Shown here piece by piece: positions 6,977 through 11,652 of a DNA stretch of 11,652 nucleotides. The notes below the pieces were generated by a model. That model made no database searches. It was not told the DNA's origin and saw nothing but the letters and a program-made list of their open reading frames with translations. The stretch is taken from assembly GCA_903839795.1 (NCBI GenBank), contig CAIMDR010000378.1:1-11652 (forward strand), written 5' to 3'. The DNA is from an uncultured Methylococcaceae bacterium (GTDB lineage Bacteria; Pseudomonadota; Gammaproteobacteria; Methylococcales; Methylomonadaceae). Position numbers and translations under genes: made by a program. Each line of letters starts with the position of its first letter. Within the stretch, counting starts at the first letter, position 1.

Positions 6977-7001
6977 AAGCCTATCAATATCAGGCTTTTT
7001 T
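6977..7001 (+). terminator. Second hairpin terminator
   Basis: AAGCCT (6977-6982) pairs with AGGCTT (6992-6997) around a 9-nt AT-rich loop. A run of T continues to 7001 on the plus strand. It lies 30 bp beyond the first terminator. The stem is modest, so it may be a backup terminator. Its minus-strand orientation has no T-run after the stem. Confidence 0.6.
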
Positions 7002-7140
7002 ATTGCGACATGAAAAACCCATAAATCCAATCAGAACCAAACAACCATACCGCACACGCCACAGGCACAACGACGATGTCCAGAAACAGGATGTCAGTTG
7101 GGATAGAATAACGTCCTAATACGAAATTCAGGTGACAACT
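7000..7140 (-). pseudogene. Relic 3' end of a PEP-CTERM-like protein gene
   Basis: An open stretch of 46 codons on the minus strand ends at TAA (7000-7002) and is bounded upstream by TAG (7141-7143); it has no good start codon. Its end reads VVVPVACAVWLFGS followed by a short hydrophobic run. This closely resembles the PEP-CTERM sorting tail of exosortase substrates (VPxPAAVWLFGSGLLGL...). The final Arg/Lys-rich cluster is missing and is replaced by FFMSQ. The strong terminator at 6920-6951 is in the right place to have served this gene. The upstream body of the protein is not recognisable. I read it as the decayed tail of a surface protein; the match is by eye. Confidence 0.5.
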
Positions 7141-7380
7141 CTATTAAGGTTTAATGACAGGTAATACATCTTTTTAATTATTGGTTTTTCTGTTGCCAAT
7201 CCAGTTGCTTTAGATAAATTTCCAAGCATCAGCGTCACAGCCTACTAAAGGCAGGAGTCAAGACTTTAGCCGTAGATTGGGGAACCAAGATAACAGTTGT
7301 CATAAGGTTTTATTTTCTAAATTCAAAAAAGCCGTTATATTACTTGCGAACCTTCATAAAACAAGTTGACCATTTGTATC

Positions 7381-7407
7381 CCCTTCCCCCAACCCTCTCC
7401 AAGAGGG
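7381..7407. repeat. CCCTCTCC/GAGGGAGAG-type dispersed repeat
   Basis: The pyrimidine-rich CCCTTCCCCCAACCCTCTCC runs straight into AAGAGGGAGAGG, with CCCTC (7393-7397) able to pair with GAGGG (7403-7407). It resembles a common intergenic repeat of proteobacteria. Its purine half lies just before an ATG at 7420 in the dehydrogenase frame and could be read as a Shine-Dalgarno. Confidence 0.5.
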
Positions 7408-7470
7408 AGAGGCAGCAAGATGCTTAACTTATTTCATGTGCATTGCCTAATCAACTCAAAAATTTTATTT

Positions 7471-8172
7471 ATGCAACTATTAAAAGACAAGCACGTCCTT
7501 ATCGTGGGCGCTACCGGCAGCATTGGTAGCCGAACCGCCCTGTTGTTGGCCGGTAGCGGAGCCAAGCTGTTTTTAACCGGCAGGAACACGGAAAAACTAC
7601 AGGCGGTTGCTGACTCTTGTAAGTTACCCCCTGAACGCTGTTTTGCTTTGGATGACTCTCAACCGGGTTCTATAAACGAACTGAAAGAAAGTTATTTTCA
7701 GCAATTCCCTGCCATTGATATTTTGATTAATGCCGCCGGTATCGGCATCATCAAATCAATGGATACGCTGGATGAAACTGATTTTTCAAAGACGTTGAAT
7801 GCTAATTTGGTGACGCCTTTCTTGCTGATGAAAGCCTTTTTACCCGCCATGAAAGCAACCAAAACAGGTCTTATCATTAACATTCCCGGCGTATTAGGCA
7901 AGGTGCCCATGGCCGGTGCAGCGGCTTATTGCGCCAGCAAATACGGACTGGTAGGCATGATGCAAAGCATACGGGAAGAAGTGAAACGCACCGACATCCG
8001 CATCACCAATTTATTTCTCGGCGGTGTGGACTCTGCTTTTTGGGATACCATTGACCTGAAAGTGCAACGGGAAAAAATGCTTCAAGCTGACGAAGCCGCC
8101 AAAGCCATCTGGTTTTTATGTCAACAACCAGACAGCGGTGTCGTGAGTGAAATGGTGCTCCAGCCTTTTTAA
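7471..8172 (+). CDS. Short-chain dehydrogenase/reductase lacking the catalytic serine
   Basis: This 233-residue classical-type SDR has a Rossmann fold. The cofactor motif is GATGSIG at 13-19. TGRN at 36-39, with Arg38 after beta-2, favours NADP(H). NAAG is at 87-90, the structural Asn is Asn112 (NANL), and the YxxxK pair is Tyr153/Lys157 in AYCASK. The residue 13 before the tyrosine, normally the catalytic Ser of an ISS motif, is Gly140 in INIPGVLGK, so the usual Ser-Tyr-Lys triad is incomplete. The C-terminus (SEMVLQPF) is of normal SDR type. The start is taken as ATG 7471 because homology begins at QLLKDKHVLIVGATG. ATG 7420 has a better Shine-Dalgarno-like GAGG but would add 17 unconserved residues. 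No partner gene is adjacent, and it converges on the bat operon. The substrate is unknown. Confidence 0.87.
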   Translation: MQLLKDKHVLIVGATGSIGSRTALLLAGSGAKLFLTGRNTEKLQAVADSCKLPPERCFALDDSQPGSINELKESYFQQFPAIDILINAAGIGIIKSMDTLDETDFSKTLNANLVTPFLLMKAFLPAMKATKTGLIINIPGVLGKVPMAGAAAYCASKYGLVGMMQSIREEVKRTDIRITNLFLGGVDSAFWDTIDLKVQREKMLQADEAAKAIWFLCQQPDSGVVSEMVLQPF

Positions 8173-8198
8173 TCACCAGGCTATTTGATAAGTTTTAC

Positions 8199-8242
8199 TG
8201 GCACACAAGCGATTTCCTGCCAAGCAGGACGCTTGAGTGCCA
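8199..8242. repeat. Long hairpin, 19-bp stem
   Basis: TGGCACACAAGCG (8199-8211) pairs with CGCTTGAGTGCCA (8230-8242) with one mismatch. Inside, TCCTGC (8215-8220) pairs perfectly with GCAGGA (8224-8229) around a CAA loop, and ATT is bulged on one side. The stem begins 27 bp past the dehydrogenase stop. No T-run follows. It could protect or terminate that mRNA, or be a small non-autonomous repeat. Confidence 0.7.
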
Positions 8243-8249
8243 TTGCTAG

Positions 8250-8271
8250 TTAGGTAACTCGCAATAAATAA
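8250..8271. repeat. 22-bp repeat, copy 1 (direct partner 8664-8685, inverted partner 8781-8797)
   Basis: The segment begins TTAGGTAACT and ends ATAAATAA. It is 19/22 identical to 8664-8685 in the same orientation. Its later part is repeated as reverse complement at 8781-8797 (16 of 17 positions by eye). Confidence 0.55.
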
Positions 8272-8310
8272 CACCCGCCATGTTTCGCAATACTACTGTT
8301 TAGCTGAGTA

Positions 8311-8326
8311 GTGCGCATCGCGCACC
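8311..8326. repeat. GC-rich palindrome, copy 1
   Basis: GTGCGCATCGCGCACC contains GTGCGC-ATC-GCGCAC, a perfect 6-bp stem. The whole 16-mer recurs as its exact reverse complement at 8413-8428. Such GTGCGCATCGCGCAC units are common dispersed intergenic repeats in gammaproteobacteria. Confidence 0.65.
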
Positions 8327-8412
8327 ACAGCCATGCCAAAGAAAGAGTCCTAATTACGCTACAGGTAGAAAAAATAATAGATTGTAATGCAAGTTTAGTA
8401 GATGCGGTTTTA

Positions 8413-8428
8413 GGTGCGCGATGCGCAC
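8413..8428. repeat. GC-rich palindrome, inverted copy 2
   Basis: This is the exact reverse complement of 8311-8326, so the two copies can pair over 16 bp around an 86-nt AT-rich interior, or fold separately into short stems. The arrangement of outward copies around an AT-rich core looks like a small REP-type bipartite element. Confidence 0.65.
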
Positions 8429-8458
8429 CCTACCACTTAACGCGGGACATAGTCGAGA

Positions 8459-8557
8459 CTTAACCGTTCGTCCTGAGCGTGTCGAAGGATGAGCGGTTAA
8501 GTCGTTCATGGTTCGACAAGGCTCTTCTGAGAACAGACGAAGGGCTCACCACGAACG
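8459..8557. repeat. Compound repeat with TCGTCCTGAGC...GTCGAAGGA-type hairpins
   Basis: CTTAACCGTTCGTCCT (8459-8474) pairs with AGGATGAGCGGTTAAG (8486-8501) with two mismatches. Next, CGTTCATGG (8503-8511) pairs with CCACGAACG (8549-8557) with one non-Watson-Crick position around a 37-nt interior containing GTTCGACAAGGCTC. These phrases resemble a widespread proteobacterial intergenic repeat built of adjacent related stems. Confidence 0.65.
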
Positions 8558-8580
8558 GCTTAACCTAAAACTGTCCAGTC

Positions 8581-8658
8581 TTAAGTTGGTAGCAACTTAA
8601 TGGCAGTGACTTACCTGTCACCTTGTCAGTTTGGAATACAAACCTAGGTTTGTACTCC
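8581..8658. repeat. Three consecutive hairpins
   Basis: TTAAGTTG-GTAG-CAACTTAA (8581-8600) is a perfect 8-bp stem. GTGAC-TTACCT-GTCAC (8606-8621) is a perfect 5-bp stem. GGAATACAAACCT (8633-8645) is followed with no spacer by AGGTTTGTACTCC (8646-8658), a 13-bp palindrome with one mismatch centred on CCTAGG. The last, with no loop, is more like a protein-binding or cruciform site than an RNA hairpin. Confidence 0.6.
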
Positions 8659-8663
8659 GGCTT

Positions 8664-8685
8664 TTAGGTAACTTACCATAAATAA
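8664..8685. repeat. 22-bp repeat, copy 2
   Basis: Same orientation as 8250-8271 and 19/22 identical. The copies are 414 bp apart and bracket the GC palindromes, the compound repeat and the three-hairpin group, but not the long hairpin at 8199-8242. Confidence 0.5.
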
Positions 8686-8780
8686 GCCCCAACTTTATAG
8701 TCTCCACACGCTTTGTATACAGCATTGTAGAAATCATTTATTCAGTCGGTGATGCCCCAGAGTCAGGCAATGATTGGGGG

Positions 8781-8797
8781 GTATTTATTGCAAGTTA
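8781..8797. repeat. 17-bp inverted copy of the 8250-type repeat
   Basis: GTATTTATTGCAAGTTA is the reverse complement of the later part of the 8250-8271 repeat with one difference. It lies immediately beyond the stop codon of the BatB-type gene. Together with copy 1 it frames the repeat region as an inverted pair. Confidence 0.5.
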
Positions 8798-8799
8798 GC

Positions 8800-10590
8800 T
8801 TATTGACGTTCACGCTGTCCGTATTGATATTTAAATTTACGTTTTAACAAGCCGGCCGGATCATCAGGGATTCTTTTGAGCCATTGCTCATTGGCTTGCT
8901 GTTCTTCATCTGAAGGCTTTGCGTTGGCAGGTGTGGGTTTAGGTTGCTCTTTACCTTCATCTTTTTTCTGTTCGGCCTGTTTAGCTTGTTCAGTATCCGG
9001 TTTTTTTTCTTCAGGCTTCTTTTGTTGCTCTTTATCTTCGTCAGCCTTCTGCTCCTCGCCTTTTTGCTGTTCCGATTTTTTCTCGTCTGACTGTTCGGGC
9101 TTTTGTTCAGCGGCTTTCTGCTCTTCCGATTTTTCTGATTTATCATCAGACTTTTTTGGGTCGGAATTTTCTTTGGACTGTTGTTGCTTGTCGTCCTGTT
9201 TTTTATCTTGCGGCTTTTGTTCCTGCTTTTGTTTTTCCAGTTCTTTTTCTACCAGCGCTTTATTGTATTTGGCATCGGCGTCATCCGGGTTTAGCGTCAA
9301 CGCTTTTTCGTAGGCTTTGACAGCCTCTTCCAACTGGCCTGATTGTGCCAGTGCATTGCCCTGATTGTAAGCACTTAAAGCGGTCTGGTTAACTTTCAGG
9401 CTATCCAATGCTTTGTCATATTCGCCCGCTTTATAATGCGAGGCCGCTTTCCAGTCAGGATTTTTAAATAAATTTGCCGCTTGCTCAAATTGATTATTTT
9501 TGTAGGCCTGTTGCGCCTGTTGATCTTTGTTCTGCCATAAATCCTGCCATTCAAAGGCATAACTGTTTTTAGGCAGCGGTAATAACAACAACAAACCAAC
9601 ACATAACAAACCTTTTCTAAAGCTCAAAGCCGCCAGAGGTAAAACCAGTAATAACAACCAAGGCCCTTTATCTTCCCACTGATCCAGCAATAAATTTTTG
9701 TTTTCCTTGCCTTCCTGTTGTACCGGCTTATCTGCGGCTGATAACAAGGTTTGAATATCCGCGTCATTGGCCGTTATGGTTTGATAAACGCCCTTGCCTG
9801 CCTGTGCCAGCTTTGCCAAAGCACTGGCATCCAACTTGGGAACGACAATAGTGCCTTGTTCATCTTTCAAAAAACCACCCTCAGGCAGCGCGACCGGTGC
9901 GCCCTCCGTAGTACCCACGCCCAATATTGACAGCGTATAGTTATCAAGCGCTTTTACCGTAGCCAGTATTTTATCACTATCAACGCTATCCGTCACCAAC
10001 ACTATCTGCCCTTTTTGCAATCCTGATTGTTTAAACAATTCAACCGCTTTTTCCAGCACAATCGAGGTATTATTGCCTTCACTGGGCATAATATCGGTAG
10101 TCAGTGCTGATAATTGGCTATCGATGGTTTCAGTATCATCGGTCAGCGGGGTAACGGTAAACGCAGCACCGGCATAAACCAATAACGCCGTTTGACCATC
10201 TTTGCGCTGCTTTAAAATATCGGCAATTTTGTAGCGTGCCCGAATCAAGCGACTGGGCTTAATATCCTCGGCATCCATGGAGCGCGATAAATCCAGCGCG
10301 ATCACCAAGGCCGATTCATTTCTAAAAACAGGCGAAGGCAACCGTTGCCAGGTTGGCCCTGCCAAGGCAATGATGACCAATAAAGCGGCAAAGGCACCGG
10401 TTGTTAATACCCAGCGACTGGGGTTAACGGCCTTTTCCTGCAATAAAAACGGCAACAATTCCGCATCGCACACAGCCGACCAGTTGCCCTGACTCAGCTT
10501 GTTTCTTAACATTAACGTTACCATCACTACAAAAGGAATGATTGCCAGTAACCAGTAAGGCCGGATAAAGTGAAAGTCAGCCAGATTCAT
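8800..10590 (-). CDS. batB: BatB-BatC type fusion: membrane VWA protein with TPR and charged tail
   Basis: From ATG 10590 the protein has 596 residues. Two N-terminal membrane helices (about 12-28 and 60-78) precede a von Willebrand A domain whose metal site is DLSRS (100-104, DxSxS), Thr150 in PLTDD and Asp201 in VTDS. Two close hydrophobic stretches (about 309-338) follow. Then a TPR-like region runs from about 345 to 450, with the best unit beginning SAYNQGNALAQSGQLEEAV at 406. About 110 residues are almost wholly Lys, Gln, Glu, Asp and Pro (451-560). The end is conserved: WLKRIPDDPAGLLKRKF (570-586). VWA plus TPR in one chain corresponds to BatB and BatC, separate in some bacteria, implicated in aerotolerance and envelope stress with a MoxR ATPase. 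The ATG overlaps the batA TGA (ATGA) and has a GAGG 5 nt upstream, which fixes the start rather than an ATG at 10653 inside batA. Confidence 0.92.
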   Translation of the reverse strand: MNLADFHFIRPYWLLAIIPFVVMVTLMLRNKLSQGNWSAVCDAELLPFLLQEKAVNPSRWVLTTGAFAALLVIIALAGPTWQRLPSPVFRNESALVIALDLSRSMDAEDIKPSRLIRARYKIADILKQRKDGQTALLVYAGAAFTVTPLTDDTETIDSQLSALTTDIMPSEGNNTSIVLEKAVELFKQSGLQKGQIVLVTDSVDSDKILATVKALDNYTLSILGVGTTEGAPVALPEGGFLKDEQGTIVVPKLDASALAKLAQAGKGVYQTITANDADIQTLLSAADKPVQQEGKENKNLLLDQWEDKGPWLLLLVLPLAALSFRKGLLCVGLLLLLPLPKNSYAFEWQDLWQNKDQQAQQAYKNNQFEQAANLFKNPDWKAASHYKAGEYDKALDSLKVNQTALSAYNQGNALAQSGQLEEAVKAYEKALTLNPDDADAKYNKALVEKELEKQKQEQKPQDKKQDDKQQQSKENSDPKKSDDKSEKSEEQKAAEQKPEQSDEKKSEQQKGEEQKADEDKEQQKKPEEKKPDTEQAKQAEQKKDEGKEQPKPTPANAKPSDEEQQANEQWLKRIPDDPAGLLKRKFKYQYGQRERQ

Positions 10591-11567
10591 GACAACCTCA
10601 CGCGCGACAGGCCAATAAAACCGGCCAAACCCAGCGCCAGCGCTAACGGCCAATAATACAATTCACTGCGCGGCCTGAAGTATTGTTTGTCTTTTTCAAC
10701 AGGCTCAAGCTTGTCCAGCAACATATAAATATTATTCAGCTCATCGGCATTTCTGGCCCGAAAATAACGGCCACCGGTACTTTCTGCGACTTTAACCAAG
10801 GTATTTTCATCCAAATCCCTTGAAGGGTTCACTTTGCGGTTACCAAAAAAACTGCGCACGATCATTTCATCTGCCCCCACGCCAATGGTGTATATTTTTA
10901 ATTGGTTGGCGGCCGCCAATTCAGCGGCTTTTAAGGGCGAGACTTCGCCAGCGGTATTGGCACCATCCGTTAACAACACCAAAACACGGCTATTGGCCGG
11001 TTGATTTTTAAGGCGCTTAACCGCCAAACCAATCGCATCACCGATGGCCGTATTGTCACCCGCAAGCCCGATGACCGATTCATCCAACAAGGTTTGCACG
11101 GTTTTTCTGTCAAACGTTAAAGGCGTTTGCAAATACGCCTGCGTACCAAACAATATTAAGCCCACCCGGTCACCGACACGCCGGTTAATAAAATCACTGG
11201 CGACCGATTTGATAGCGGTCAGTCGATCGACGGGGTTTTTGTTAATCATAAAATCCTGTTCTTCCATACTGGCCGATAAATCCACTGCCAGCATCAAATC
11301 CCGACCACTCACACCTTGTTCAATCGGCTCGCCCAGCCATTGTGGCCGTGTGCAGGCCACAACCAATAAAAACCAAGCGATTGCCGCCAGCAATAACGGC
11401 CATTTTTGATCCTGGGACACAGCCTGTGTTTTACCTTCAGAAAAATCATCCAGAAACGGGACTTTTAACGCCGCCTGTTCCACAGGATTGTTTGCAGGAA
11501 CCAGCCAACGGATTAATAAAGGCAAAGGTAAGGCCGTCAACAGCCAGGGCCACTCAAAATGAATCAT
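10587..11567 (-). CDS. batA: BatA-type membrane-anchored VWA protein
   Basis: This 326-residue inner-membrane protein has the BatA layout: an N-terminal hydrophobic stretch (about 7-24), a second helix (about 56-73), a von Willebrand A domain and a C-terminal helix (about 304-320). The MIDAS site is complete: DLSAS at 96-100 (DxSxS), threonine around PLTFD (149-153) and LLTDGAN at 198-204. The VWA domain should bind a divalent metal and mediate protein contacts, probably at the periplasmic face with BatB and under control of a MoxR-type AAA+ ATPase encoded outside the window. Both ends overlap their neighbours by ATGA: the start with the upstream gene's stop and the stop with batB's start. 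This implies translational coupling and fixed stoichiometry. The assignment to BatA rather than BatB follows from gene order and the RPxWLGEP...SGRDLMLAVDLSxSM pattern. Confidence 0.93.
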   Translation of the reverse strand: MIHFEWPWLLTALPLPLLIRWLVPANNPVEQAALKVPFLDDFSEGKTQAVSQDQKWPLLLAAIAWFLLVVACTRPQWLGEPIEQGVSGRDLMLAVDLSASMEEQDFMINKNPVDRLTAIKSVASDFINRRVGDRVGLILFGTQAYLQTPLTFDRKTVQTLLDESVIGLAGDNTAIGDAIGLAVKRLKNQPANSRVLVLLTDGANTAGEVSPLKAAELAAANQLKIYTIGVGADEMIVRSFFGNRKVNPSRDLDENTLVKVAESTGGRYFRARNADELNNIYMLLDKLEPVEKDKQYFRPRSELYYWPLALALGLAGFIGLSRVRLS

Positions 11568-11652
11568 GATGTTTGTTTTCTTTTCGTGGTTTTGGTTTGG
11601 GCGTTAAGCCAATCTTCACACAGGCTGATAAGTTGGGCAATTTCCGGTTCGG
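11564..11652 (-). CDS. 3' end of an upstream bat-operon gene, probably DUF4381 family (partial)
   Basis: The window cuts this gene. The last 28 codons on the minus strand read EPEIAQLISLCEDWLNAQTK and a basic tail TTKRKQTS, ending at TGA 11564-11566, which overlaps the batA ATG (ATGA). In proteobacterial bat operons the usual order is moxR, DUF58, DUF4381, batA, batB. A short DUF4381 membrane protein ends with a helical segment finishing in a Trp-containing motif, which fits. The fragment is too short for a firm family call; the alternative is a DUF58 protein. The other two frames give either an early stop or a less protein-like sequence. Confidence 0.6.
   Translation of the reverse strand, partial: EPEIAQLISLCEDWLNAQTKTTKRKQTS

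Larger units (their letters stand above)
6794..7470. other. Long intergenic region with terminators, gene relic and repeats
   Basis: No intact gene lies between the phosphodiesterase and the dehydrogenase. It contains a CACCACGAAGACACGAAG phrase (about 6822-6839) that resembles a dispersed gammaproteobacterial repeat, two hairpin terminators (6920-6951 and 6977-7001), a minus-strand PEP-CTERM-like relic (7000-7140) and a CT/AG-rich repeat (7381-7407). The part from 7141 to 7380 shows nothing I can assign. Confidence 0.55.
8173..8799. other. Convergent intergenic region filled with hairpin repeats
   Basis: This 627-bp gap between the convergent dehydrogenase and bat operon has no gene. At least eight inverted repeats are crowded into 8199-8658, with three copies of a shorter motif spread from 8250 to 8797. 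None has a proper T-tract, so these are not standard terminators, though stacked stems could end or stabilise both transcripts. Individual units are listed separately. Confidence 0.7.

Noticed and set aside
7263..7300. Plus-strand LAVDWGTK phrase resembling a YqgF or TnpB active site
   Set aside because: The frame has no supporting sequence on either side and runs into the CT-rich repeat; one short phrase is within chance.
7366..7470. Earlier start for the dehydrogenase at 7366
   Set aside because: The added residues translate a CT-rich dispersed repeat (PFPQPSPRGRG) and lack SDR homology. The fold begins at about 7471.
8199..8260. Integron attC site, suggested by GTTAGGT near 8249-8255 next to a long imperfect hairpin
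   Set aside because: The matching 5' core is not placed at the other end of the stem, there is no integrase or cassette array, and the bulge pattern does not match.
8740..8799. Rho-independent terminator just past batB (CCCC...GGGG at about 8753-8781)
   Set aside because: The stem is only 4-5 bp with a long loop and no T-run on the minus strand.
8876..9313. Plus-strand open frame encoding a Cys/Ser-rich 145-residue product
   Set aside because: It is the antisense of the Lys/Gln/Glu codon-rich linker of the BatB-type protein; AAG/GAA/CAG codons read backward give Cys, Ser and Phe. There is no ribosome site or family resemblance.
10591..10653. Earlier start for the BatB-type gene at 10653
   Set aside because: It lies inside batA. 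The ATG at 10590 overlaps the batA stop as ATGA and has a Shine-Dalgarno.

Overview
The window looks like chromosomal DNA of a Gram-negative gammaproteobacterium with moderate-to-low GC. A methanotroph-like member of the Methylococcales would fit: a batA/batB operon with an upstream DUF4381-like gene, an SbmA/YddA-type membrane protein, a PEP-CTERM-like tail, and intergenic space full of short hairpin repeats. That taxonomic placement is inference; no rRNA or marker gene is present. No tRNA, rRNA, CRISPR array or intact transposon was found.

Layout from left to right. Positions 1-486 are noncoding, AT-rich and palindrome-bearing. Positions 487-2700 form an accessory stress/toxin block on the minus strand: a self-inhibited Fic AMP-transferase, then a brnT-brnA toxin-antitoxin pair in which the antitoxin is intact and the toxin carries an in-frame TAG at codon 47. 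Positions 2744-5609 hold two minus-strand genes in operon-like order: a fused ABC permease/ATPase-like protein whose nucleotide-binding domain has lost nearly every catalytic motif while staying in frame, followed 31 bp later by a GH5 exo-beta-glucanase-like enzyme with a TTG start and no signal peptide. A glycerophosphodiester phosphodiesterase is transcribed divergently (5885-6793).

Positions 6794-7470 are noncoding but contain two good hairpin terminators and a 3'-terminal fragment resembling a PEP-CTERM sorting tail. A plus-strand short-chain dehydrogenase/reductase (7471-8172) lacks the usual catalytic serine. It converges on the bat operon across about 630 bp packed with inverted repeats (8173-8799).

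The right end is a tightly coupled minus-strand bat operon: the 3' end of a probable DUF4381 gene, batA (VWA) and a BatB-BatC type fusion (VWA + TPR + Lys/Gln/Glu-rich tail). Successive genes overlap by ATGA. The batD gene that usually follows is not found; the operon runs into the repeat island.

The observations I rate highest are the pseudo-ATPase ABC protein paired with a beta-glucanase, the antitoxin surviving next to a nonsense-mutated toxin, the SDR without its catalytic serine, and the dense hairpin island between the convergent genes.
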